A DNA stretch of 18,939 nucleotides from Promethearchaeota archaeon. GTDB taxonomy: Archaea; Asgardarchaeota; Lokiarchaeia; Sigynarchaeales; SOKP01. The stretch lies in the NCBI GenBank assembly GCA_016839655.1, contig JAEOTW010000252.1:1-18939 (forward strand). The letters run 5' to 3'. Position 1 is the first letter of the stretch, and every line of letters starts with the position of its first letter. Under the pieces are notes generated by a model, which ran no database searches, was not told the origin of the DNA, and saw nothing but the letters and a program-made list of their open reading frames with translations. A program made the position numbers and the translations under genes. This document shows, piece by piece, positions 7,382 through 13,785 of the stretch.

Positions 7382-9433
7382 ATGGAATTCATAAATAATC
7401 TATTTAAAAAATTAAATTCTGAATTCATTTTATTAACGGTGATGTTTTTATTCTTTTTCCAATTAATCGGTGATTTAATTGAATCGGTTTATATGCTAGA
7501 TCTTTTGAACTTGGAGTTGGATGAAAAAATAGCTGGACTATTCTTCTTGTTTACACCTTTAATCTTATTAATTTTTAGACATAAGATCCCTAAATATTTT
7601 CTTGAAATTGTAGCAATAATTGCTATCATTACACGATTAATCTCGCCATTTTTAGATTCTGCTGATAGAATTATAACTTCAGGTCTAGGCGTTGGGTGTT
7701 TTATGCTTTTTCTTCCTTCATTTTATTCTCAACATAAAAATATAGATGAAAGTGGGAAAATTGCATTAAAGGTTAGTTCTAGCCTTGCTTTAGCTATTTT
7801 AATTTCTATTACACTCAGAGCATTTAATTCTACAGTTGATATTTCAATATATGGAGTCTTTCAAATAATTGGGTGGGTTCTTGGTGTATTTGCAATCTTA
7901 TCAATAATTGGTAGGATGCAAGCACAAAAATTAATTGATAGTACAAATAATCCAAACCTAAATTCTCAAGAGAGAGATCAATCTAAAAAGAAGTTTTCAT
8001 TTAAAGGGGTTAAACTATTATCTCTTGGACTTATGAGCATATTAACACTTACTTTTTTTACATATATCAGTCCTACTGTTATTTCAAGATGGACTGAAGG
8101 TGACTACATTACTATTACAATAGCTATAACTCTAATGATTGCTTTAACTATATTTATTTTAGCATTTAAGCCACAAATTCTAAGTAAACTAAATCCACGT
8201 ATTCTTTGGATTTGGAACATTATATATATAAGTTCTCTTGTACTAACTATTGCCGTTCATACATTTCCATTTCCCGCAACACCTAGCTCAGATCCAGTTG
8301 TTATAAGTCATCCAATTGGATGGTGGTATTATATTCCTTTAGTATTTATGATAGCATTATTACCAATAATCTTCATTGATTTTACACTATTATCTCGAGA
8401 ATTGATCAATAAAAAACCAAGACCATCAAAAATTGGCGCAGGTTTTGCCACTGGTAGCCTATTTTTTATCATAGTAATGTTTATGCTTGTGTTTACACAT
8501 GTATGGGGTTATGTTGATCCAATAAGTCAATTATTCCGTAACTTATTCTGGCTCCCTTTCTTATTAGTGGGAATTGCAATTCCAATAATGGGAAAAGCAA
8601 TCTTCAAAAGAAACGCATTAGAATTCAAAGCTATTTTTACAGAGTTCTATGATAAAATAATTGTGGGTATCTTTATAGCATTATTAGTAATAGGAACTAG
8701 TGTATCTGTACTTGTATGGGAATTACGTCCTAAAATACATGACACAAGCGGAATCACTTCAATTAAAGTTATGACATACAATATACAACAAGGAGTAAAT
8801 GAGAATGGTGAAAAAAGTTACGATAGTCAACTTGCAGTTATACAAGCAGTTAATCCAGATATTATAGCTTTAATAGAGAGTGATGTTCCAAGAATCACGC
8901 ATGGTAGTTCGGACGTGGTACGGTATTTCGCTAATCGACTAAATTATTATTCATTCTATGGACCGAGAACTGTAACAGGTACGTATGGAGCTGCAGTGCT
9001 TTCTCGATTTCCAATTTTTAATACGAAAACTTTCTTTACGTATAGTAATGTGGATGAAATTGGAACAACTGAAGTACAAATTAGAGTTGGAGCAACCACA
9101 TTCAATATTTATTTGAACCATCCATCTGGGAGTGAAGATGCCCATCTAGTGCATATGCAAACATTAATGGATCGAATTGGAGCAAAGACAAACATTATTT
9201 CAATGGGCGATTTTAATACTAAACCCGATACAATATATTATAATATGTCAGTTGCTGTTTTAAAAGATGCTTGGTTAAATGCATCATCGAGTGGAGTTGA
9301 TGGGGCTAGTTATGACTTATCAGAACGCATAGATCATATATTTGTATCTCATAGTTTTATAGTAACAGAAACAAGATATCTCAATTATCCTGTATCAGAT
9401 CATCCAGCGCTATGGACTGAACTTCAATTTTAA
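7382..9433 (+). CDS. Membrane protein fused to an EEP phosphodiesterase domain, CWH43/PGAP2IP-like
   Basis: A 683-residue fusion. Residues 1 to about 455 hold ten or more hydrophobic helices. Residues about 460-683 form an endonuclease/exonuclease/phosphatase (EEP) domain placed after the last helix. The EEP catalytic set is complete: N467 in TYNIQQG, E499 in IESD, D610 and N612 in GDFN, D651 and H652 in IDHIF, D673 and H674 in SDHP. Length, order of parts and stretches such as SFYGPRTVTGTYG and ESDVPRI resemble the eukaryotic CWH43 C-terminal half/PGAP2IP, which acts in GPI-anchor lipid remodelling. The comparison is from memory. The domain could cleave phosphodiester bonds in lipids or sugar-phosphates outside the cell. 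A nuclease or sphingomyelinase-like role is the alternative. A T9 run follows the gene. Confidence 0.8.
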   Translation: MEFINNLFKKLNSEFILLTVMFLFFFQLIGDLIESVYMLDLLNLELDEKIAGLFFLFTPLILLIFRHKIPKYFLEIVAIIAIITRLISPFLDSADRIITSGLGVGCFMLFLPSFYSQHKNIDESGKIALKVSSSLALAILISITLRAFNSTVDISIYGVFQIIGWVLGVFAILSIIGRMQAQKLIDSTNNPNLNSQERDQSKKKFSFKGVKLLSLGLMSILTLTFFTYISPTVISRWTEGDYITITIAITLMIALTIFILAFKPQILSKLNPRILWIWNIIYISSLVLTIAVHTFPFPATPSSDPVVISHPIGWWYYIPLVFMIALLPIIFIDFTLLSRELINKKPRPSKIGAGFATGSLFFIIVMFMLVFTHVWGYVDPISQLFRNLFWLPFLLVGIAIPIMGKAIFKRNALEFKAIFTEFYDKIIVGIFIALLVIGTSVSVLVWELRPKIHDTSGITSIKVMTYNIQQGVNENGEKSYDSQLAVIQAVNPDIIALIESDVPRITHGSSDVVRYFANRLNYYSFYGPRTVTGTYGAAVLSRFPIFNTKTFFTYSNVDEIGTTEVQIRVGATTFNIYLNHPSGSEDAHLVHMQTLMDRIGAKTNIISMGDFNTKPDTIYYNMSVAVLKDAWLNASSSGVDGASYDLSERIDHIFVSHSFIVTETRYLNYPVSDHPALWTELQF

Positions 9434-9440
9434 ATTTCCA

Positions 9441-9449
9441 TTTTTTTTT
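9441..9449 (+). terminator. T-rich terminator after the CWH43-like gene
   Basis: A run of nine T begins 7 bases after the stop codon and is followed by further T-rich sequence. Archaeal RNA polymerase ends transcription at such runs in the coding strand without needing a hairpin. Confidence 0.55.
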
Positions 9450-9517
9450 AATTTTAATTAATTCTAATGAAATCTCATTTCCAAATCTTAAAAAACTTCA
9501 AAATCATTCCAAAGGGA

Positions 9518-9527
9518 TTTATAATAT
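9518..9527 (+). promoter_or_regulatory. TATA-like box for the ubiquitin-like gene
   Basis: TTTATAATAT lies between the upstream terminator and the ubiquitin-like gene. Start of transcription near 9550 would give a leader of about 55 bases. The call rests on composition and position only. Confidence 0.3.
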
Positions 9528-9607
9528 CTCTTTAATCCCATTTTATTAAGTATAAGAAAATTTAGAATAAAACAAATTAAATCAATAAAAAATAAGATGT
9601 GATATGA

Positions 9608-9940
9608 ATGAGTTTTGATGAATTTGATGAAGATTTAGGTGGAGAAGAACCTGTAAAATCTAAAACTCCAGTCTCTAAAACCCCATCAAGTGGTAAGAAA
9701 TTGACTCTGTACTTTATGTCAACAATTGGTCCTGGTGAAAAAAAGGAAAAACTAACAGTGAATGATAGTAATAACGTTAGTGATATTAAACATACATTAG
9801 GAAATTTATATGGTCTTGATCCTAATGACTTTCACTTATCTTCTGGCGGTGTTACCATGGATGAAAACAGTTCCTTAAGAGACTATGATGTAAATAATGG
9901 TGATGATATTCTGTTAATCCCAGCAAGTACTGCTGGATAA
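9608..9940 (+). CDS. Ubiquitin-like fold protein with acidic N-terminal extension
   Basis: A 110-residue protein. Residues 1-29 are acidic, then Ser/Thr/Pro/Lys-rich, and probably disordered. Residues 30-106 follow the ubiquitin beta-grasp order: strand KKLTLYFMS, strand EKLTVND, helix SDIKHTLGNLYGL, strand DFHLSSGG, then SSLRDYDVNNGDDILLI. This last part matches the L-x-DY-x-I and final-strand pattern of ubiquitin. It ends in Ala-Gly rather than Gly-Gly. A single terminal Gly, as in mature UFM1, does not rule out conjugation, but no E1, E2, RING ligase or JAMM protease gene is in the window. It could also be a non-conjugated protein-binding domain. The start is ATG; a competing ATG at 9604 gives only four codons. 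It appears to be its own transcription unit. Confidence 0.8.
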   Translation: MSFDEFDEDLGGEEPVKSKTPVSKTPSSGKKLTLYFMSTIGPGEKKEKLTVNDSNNVSDIKHTLGNLYGLDPNDFHLSSGGVTMDENSSLRDYDVNNGDDILLIPASTAG

Positions 9941-9954
9941 AATTCTATTTGATA

Positions 9955-9963
9955 TTTTTTTTT
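9955..9963 (+). terminator. T-rich terminator after the ubiquitin-like gene
   Basis: A run of nine T starts 14 bases past the stop codon and continues into a T-rich tract. It separates the ubiquitin-like gene from the cold-shock gene. The 220 bases between the two genes show no other feature than low-complexity A/T tracts. Confidence 0.5.
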
Positions 9964-10173
9964 CTTTTCTCTTTAAATTTTAAAATTTATTCTTCTATAA
10001 GGAATATTCTAACGTCATTAAGATTTTTTTTTCAAAATAAAAAAAAGAAGAATAATTATGAATTTTTTAATATTTCATTGAAAATACGTAACATTTTTAC
10101 ATTATCATTCATTTCCTTTAATAGTTCAATAAGAACTGAAAAATAATATTTAATTTGAAAATTGGTTTTAAAA

Positions 10174-10416
10174 TTGACCGAAGGTACAGTTAAATGGTTT
10201 AATAACCGTAAAGGTTATGGATTTATAGCAACTGAAGAAGAAGGAGATATTTTTGTTCATCATAGTGCTATTGTTAAGAAGAATGATGAATATGCTTCAC
10301 TAAATGAAAATGACAAAGTAGAATTCGAAATCACCCAAGGTGATAAAGGTCCTGCTGCGAGTAAAGTAGTAGTAACTGAAGCCGCTCCTCCACAAGTTCG
10401 AGATTTTCGATATTAG
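10174..10416 (+). CDS. Cold-shock domain protein (CspA family)
   Basis: An 80-residue single cold-shock domain, the usual size for the family, which binds single-stranded RNA and DNA and melts RNA structure. It has the opening EGTVKWFN, RNP1-like KGYGFI and RNP2-like DIFVHHSAI, then strands ending in ASKVVV and a short tail. Both candidate starts are TTG. I chose 10174 because it gives the standard MTEGTVKWF beginning, and a TATA-like ATAATATTTA about 26 bases before it suggests a leaderless message. The TTG at 10162 would add four residues (MVLK). Cold-shock proteins are rarer in archaea than in bacteria, so this gene may descend from a bacterial one. A T8 run about 100 bases downstream can end the transcript. 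Confidence 0.92.
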   Translation: MTEGTVKWFNNRKGYGFIATEEEGDIFVHHSAIVKKNDEYASLNENDKVEFEITQGDKGPAASKVVVTEAAPPQVRDFRY

Positions 10417-10515
10417 ACTTCCTTTTGTTACAAATCAATAAAATATAATAGTATTTAATAAGTAGTAGGTAGTAATTAGTAAGACCTTGTTCTGCGATTG
10501 TTATCGAATCTTATC

Positions 10516-10523
10516 TTTTTTTT
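10516..10523 (+). terminator. T-rich terminator after the cold-shock gene
   Basis: A run of eight T, followed by more T-rich sequence, lies 100 bases past the cold-shock stop codon and before the repeat cluster. It is the most likely end of that transcript. Confidence 0.4.
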
Positions 10524-10592
10524 ATTTCCTTATAAATAATAAATAAAAAGAAATTCATATTTCTTTGATTGTGTAATTATAGGAAAAATTTG

Positions 10593-10755
10593 TACACACT
10601 TTAATATTCATTATACACTTTTAAAAATAAATGTTAGGCTCCTTCTAATCATCATAATCGCATTTCCATGATCTGCAATACACACTTCGATCCACAACAT
10701 TTAAATATAATAATACACACTTTATGATCAGAGAATAAAAAATTATACACACTCA
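10593..10755 (+). repeat. Cluster of five direct TACACACTTT-like elements
   Basis: Direct copies start at 10593 (TACACACTTT), 10614 (TACACTTTT, two bases shorter), 10679 (TACACACTTC), 10714 (TACACACTTT) and 10746 (TACACACTCA). Four of the five are preceded by an A/T-rich ATTA or AATA-like context. Spacings between starts are 21, 65, 35 and 32 bases. A GTGTAATTATA at 10571 may be one more element on the other strand. The C content stands out against the A/T background. The cluster ends before the first possible start codon of the downstream operon, so binding sites for a regulator are the simplest reading. Confidence 0.5.
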
Positions 10756-10789
10756 AAAAAAAATAAAAAAAAAATGGTGGAAAAAAAAA

Positions 10790-10873
10790 ATGGAAAATAG
10801 TTATGAATATTACAAGAAAGTTAAGGTCCAAATTGACGCTAAAAGCGCCTTTAATGGAAATATGTATTATTAA
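10790..10873 (+). CDS. Possible 27-residue microprotein upstream of bactofilin
   Basis: An ATG frame of 27 codons (start MENSYEYYKKVKVQ, end NGNMYY). A GGTGG ribosome-binding stretch (10776-10780) sits 9 bases before it, followed by an A tract, much like the leader of the bactofilin gene (GAGGTAGG plus A tract). Its codons are less A/T-biased than the surrounding DNA. A short inverted repeat, CGCT-AAA-AGCG (10837-10847), lies inside it. It could be a small protein, a leader peptide or chance. No family is recognised. Confidence 0.3.
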   Translation: MENSYEYYKKVKVQIDAKSAFNGNMYY

Positions 10874-10968
10874 ATTCAAATTTTTTTTATTTTTTTATTA
10901 TGATCATCAAAATTATTAAAATATTTAATAAAAATAGAAAAAAAAGAAAAAAGAGGTAGGAAAAAAAA

Positions 10969-11652
10969 ATGAAAATATCTGGATCAGGAACCCTCTCAGA
11001 GGGAACAATAAATGATGAATTACACGTTTCCGGTTCAGCAAGAATAAAAGGAAATTTTGAATGTAATGGTTTTCATTCATCTGGTTCTTTGAGGGGTGAG
11101 GGAAATTTAACTGTTCATGGAGATATTAAGAGTTCTGGCTCATTTAGACTTGCTGGAAACCTTTATGGAGATGGTGATCTCAGATCATCAGGCTCAACTT
11201 CAGTTGAAGGGGAAGTTTTGATGAAGGGAAAACTGTATAGTTCTGGTTCATTTAGAGCAGGAAATAAAGTCGAAGCTCATGATGGAATTCGAGTTTCGGG
11301 CTCTGCAAGAGTTCAAGGAGATATTTTAACATTAGAGATTGTAGAAATTTCAGGTTCTAGCCTTATTAATGGAAATATTACTGGAACAGATGTAATTCTC
11401 GGACGTGAAAAGATGTTAAGTAGAAGCATATATAAACATCCTAATAAAGTGTATGGAACGATACTCGCAAGAAATAATATTAAACTCATAAGTGCACTTG
11501 TTGATGGTGATGTTAAGGGTCGAGATGTTATTATAGGTCGGGGAACGGAAATTTCAGGAACCGTTTATTATGTAGATACAATTGAGGTTCATGATAAAGC
11601 TACTTTAGCTCATGAACCTGTTAAAATATCAGAAGAAGAATTACATCTATAA
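10969..11652 (+). CDS. Bactofilin-like polymer-forming beta-solenoid protein
   Basis: A 227-residue protein of the bactofilin type (polymer-forming cytoskeletal domain), resembling from memory the Bacillus YhbE/YhbF kind. Residues about 3-132 consist of seven or eight repeats of 17-18 residues, each opening with SGS (for example SSGSFRLAGNLYGDGDLR). This gives a right-handed beta-helix with one SGS turn at a fixed place on each coil. The remaining part (about 133-220) has longer, less regular solenoid coils, and the protein ends in an acidic tail. Bactofilins assemble into filaments without nucleotides, often at membranes. The start is an ATG with GAGGTAGG 8 bases before it. A DNA-binding/coiled-coil gene follows 27 bases later, almost surely in the same operon, so the two may work together. 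Confidence 0.85.
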   Translation: MKISGSGTLSEGTINDELHVSGSARIKGNFECNGFHSSGSLRGEGNLTVHGDIKSSGSFRLAGNLYGDGDLRSSGSTSVEGEVLMKGKLYSSGSFRAGNKVEAHDGIRVSGSARVQGDILTLEIVEISGSSLINGNITGTDVILGREKMLSRSIYKHPNKVYGTILARNNIKLISALVDGDVKGRDVIIGRGTEISGTVYYVDTIEVHDKATLAHEPVKISEEELHL

Positions 11653-11664
11653 AAAATTATAGGT

Positions 11665-11673
11665 AAGGAGGAT
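11665..11673 (+). promoter_or_regulatory. Strong ribosome-binding site before the coiled-coil gene
   Basis: AAGGAGGAT is a near-complete match to the anti-Shine-Dalgarno end of 16S rRNA, with the core GGAGG ending 8 bases before the ATG at 11680. It is the strongest such site in the window and suggests high translation of this gene relative to its neighbours. Confidence 0.7.
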
Positions 11674-11679
11674 ATTAAA

Positions 11680-12615
11680 ATGTCTTATAAAGATAATTGG
11701 AAGGATGAAAAAAAGAGAAGTGAAGAAGAGAAAGAAAAAACTAAAGTAAGATGGGAATTAAATGACATTCGGGATGAACTCACGTTTGAATTGGATGATT
11801 TATATGATGATTTGCAAGATGATATTGAGGATATTAGAGATGATGCTGAAGATATTAAGGATGATTTAATAGATGATCTGGATGATCTTATGGATGAAAG
11901 AGAATCTTTGCTTAGGGAAGTCGGAGATTTTAGAGGAGATGTAGCCCAATATGGAGATGATGCTAGAGATAAGGTAGAACATGCGAAAGAAAAACTTGAG
12001 CGTTTACGTGAAAAAATTAGAATCCATGAAGTTAAGTTTAATGCAAAAGTTAGGAAAAAAGTAGATAAAGCAAAAAGAAAAGCAGCTAGAATAAATATAT
12101 CCGTTGACCCTGACATGAGTGAAGAGTGGAGAGGTTGGGCTGATGGGCTAGGAGCTTCAGTTTCAGAGTTGGTTCGAAAATCGATGAAATTTGTCAAAAA
12201 CAATATTGGAGATATTGCAAAATTAGAAGCATTAGGTCGAAATTTGGAGTTAATGGGAGAAGACATAGAAAAAGCAGTCAAGGAATCAGGGATAGAAGAA
12301 ATTGGTGAGAAAGTTGAAAAGCAATTTGGAAAGAAGAAGAAGGGTGAACATAAAATTAAAGTGACATTTGACAATAAATCTAAAAAGGTTCGAATTAAAA
12401 AAAGAGTTAGTGGTTTAATCAAACTGCATAATAGTTTACCAATTGATAAATTAGCCCAAGCAATAGAAAAATCCGATGATGATGCTGAAAACTTAATTTA
12501 TGAGTTAGTAGCAGAAGGTATTGAAGGTACACTTGAGCAAGAGGTATTTAAATTTACAAGCACTGGAGAAGAAGTTATAGCAAAACTGAATGAATTAATT
12601 GATAAAATGCAATAA
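11680..12615 (+). CDS. Acidic coiled-coil protein with ribbon-helix-helix and winged-helix-like segments
   Basis: A 311-residue protein with three visible parts. Residues about 5-135 are a long charged helix, first very rich in Asp/Glu (repeated DDL, EDI, DDA units), then Lys/Arg-rich, and likely a coiled coil. Residues 137-172 fit a ribbon-helix-helix (RHH) unit: the strand RINISVD, a first helix, a Gly-containing turn, then SVSELVRKSMKFV. Residues about 244-300 fit a winged helix: IDKLAQAIEKSDDDAENLIYELVAEGIEG and then a beta wing. RHH proteins bind DNA as dimers. I recognise no named family for the whole. It directly follows bactofilin with a very strong ribosome-binding site. It could anchor DNA to the filament, or regulate the operon. 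Domain calls are by eye; the acidic coil is certain. Confidence 0.75.
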   Translation: MSYKDNWKDEKKRSEEEKEKTKVRWELNDIRDELTFELDDLYDDLQDDIEDIRDDAEDIKDDLIDDLDDLMDERESLLREVGDFRGDVAQYGDDARDKVEHAKEKLERLREKIRIHEVKFNAKVRKKVDKAKRKAARINISVDPDMSEEWRGWADGLGASVSELVRKSMKFVKNNIGDIAKLEALGRNLELMGEDIEKAVKESGIEEIGEKVEKQFGKKKKGEHKIKVTFDNKSKKVRIKKRVSGLIKLHNSLPIDKLAQAIEKSDDDAENLIYELVAEGIEGTLEQEVFKFTSTGEEVIAKLNELIDKMQ

Positions 12616-12634
12616 AAAAAGGTGATAATATAGA

Positions 12635-13744
12635 ATGTTTAACCCAACTTATGAAAAATTAGCAAAATTAGCAATTAATTATTCAGTTAACATAAAGAAA
12701 GGTGATAGAGTATTTATTACAGGTCCAGCTTTAGCAAAAGAGCTGTTCCAAGCACTATATATTGAAACTATTAAAGCAGGAGGTCATCCTCTGTTACAAG
12801 TGGCAATTGAAGGAATGCAAGAATTAAAATATAAGTATGCGTCTGATGACCAGTTAACTTATATGGATCCAATTGTAAAAACAATAATTCAAGAATTTGA
12901 TGCCTATATAATAATATTTGGAGAATACAATACTCGAAAATTAAGTATGGTTGATTCAAAATTAATATCAAAAAAGAAAGGATCACAAGATAGTAGAGAA
13001 GTTTGGGATATTTTGACAAATAGAATTGGAACTAAAGAATTAAAGTACTTAGTCTTACCATTTCCATGTAATTCACTGGCTCAAGAAGCAAATATGGATT
13101 TATTCTCCTATTTTGAATTTATAGCAAAAGCATTGTATCTGGATAAAGATGATCCTGTAAAACACTGGTTAGAAGTTGAAACAAAGCAAGAAAAAATCTG
13201 CAATTATTTAAATAAAATTGATAAAATTCAAGTGATCGGTGAAGATACAGATCTCTCTATGTCAATAAAAGGGCGAATATGGCAAAATGATTGCGGTCGC
13301 TTAAATTTACCAGATGGTGAAGTTTGTACAAGCCCATTAGAAGATTCTGTAAATGGTCATATTCGATTTACATATCCAGGAATATATCATGGAAAGGAAA
13401 TTCAGAATATATATTTAGAATTCAAGGATGGAAAAGTAATAAATTTCTCAGCAGATAAAGGTGTAGAACTATTAAAAGAACTATTAAAGATTAATAATGC
13501 GGATATCCTTGGAGAATTTGCAATTGGAACTAATTATGGTATCACTCAATATACAAAAAATATCCTTTTTGATGAAAAAATCGGGGGTACGCTACATTGT
13601 GCTCTTGGATCTGGAATAGTAGAGGCAGGTTCAAAAAATAAATCTGGTATACACTGGGATATTGTAAAAGATATGAAATTACCCAACTCTAAGATAATTG
13701 CTGATGGTAATGTAATTTATGAAGAAGGAAAATGGAAAATATAA
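12635..13744 (+). CDS. M29 aminopeptidase-like metalloprotein, copy 1
   Basis: A 369-residue protein of the M29 (AmpS/thermophilic aminopeptidase) family, which removes N-terminal residues from peptides with a two-metal site. Seen here: LPDGEV with E229, EDSVNGHIRFTYPG, GEFAIGTNYG with E294, GGTLHCALG with H321, and IHWD with H340 and D342. These are the expected metal ligands. The family's usual Tyr seven residues after the His is Ile328 here. The family also contains a dioxygenase branch (NicX-like), so peptidase activity is likely but not certain. It should be soluble and cytoplasmic. A GGTGAT ribosome-binding site lies 8 bases before the ATG, 20 bases after the coiled-coil gene stop, so it probably belongs to the same operon. 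Confidence 0.85.
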   Translation: MFNPTYEKLAKLAINYSVNIKKGDRVFITGPALAKELFQALYIETIKAGGHPLLQVAIEGMQELKYKYASDDQLTYMDPIVKTIIQEFDAYIIIFGEYNTRKLSMVDSKLISKKKGSQDSREVWDILTNRIGTKELKYLVLPFPCNSLAQEANMDLFSYFEFIAKALYLDKDDPVKHWLEVETKQEKICNYLNKIDKIQVIGEDTDLSMSIKGRIWQNDCGRLNLPDGEVCTSPLEDSVNGHIRFTYPGIYHGKEIQNIYLEFKDGKVINFSADKGVELLKELLKINNADILGEFAIGTNYGITQYTKNILFDEKIGGTLHCALGSGIVEAGSKNKSGIHWDIVKDMKLPNSKIIADGNVIYEEGKWKI

Positions 13745-13785
13745 ATTTTAAAAATTAAAAATAAAAAAAGAGATAATGATAAAAA

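Larger units (their letters stand above)
10417..10968 (+). other. Gene-poor 550-base region upstream of the bactofilin operon
   Basis: This is the largest stretch without a clear gene. It holds, in order: the 3' end of the cold-shock transcript with a T8 run (10516-10523), five TACACACTTT-like elements (10593-10755), long A tracts, and a possible 27-codon gene (10790-10873). The last 95 bases before the bactofilin start are almost pure A/T with a GAGGTAGG ribosome-binding site at 10953-10960. No tRNA or obvious box C/D RNA was seen. Confidence 0.6.

Noticed and set aside
9949..10146. Plus-strand 65-codon open frame after the ubiquitin-like gene
   Set aside because: It is made of Phe, Lys and Asn codons from T and A tracts, overlaps the probable terminator, and has no ribosome-binding site or recognisable fold.
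10593..10755. Reading the TACACACTTT elements as a CRISPR array or replication iterons
   Set aside because: The units are only 9-10 bases, irregularly spaced and imperfect, and there is no Cas gene or initiator gene nearby.
10652..10879. Minus-strand 75-codon open frame rich in Phe
   Set aside because: It arises from the opposite strand of the A tracts upstream of the bactofilin operon and crosses the repeat elements; low-complexity composition only.
11685..12422. Long minus-strand open frame (245 codons) opposite the coiled-coil gene
   Set aside because: Ser-rich translation is the mirror of the Asp/Glu/Lys-rich coiled coil on the plus strand, which has a strong ribosome-binding site and operon context.
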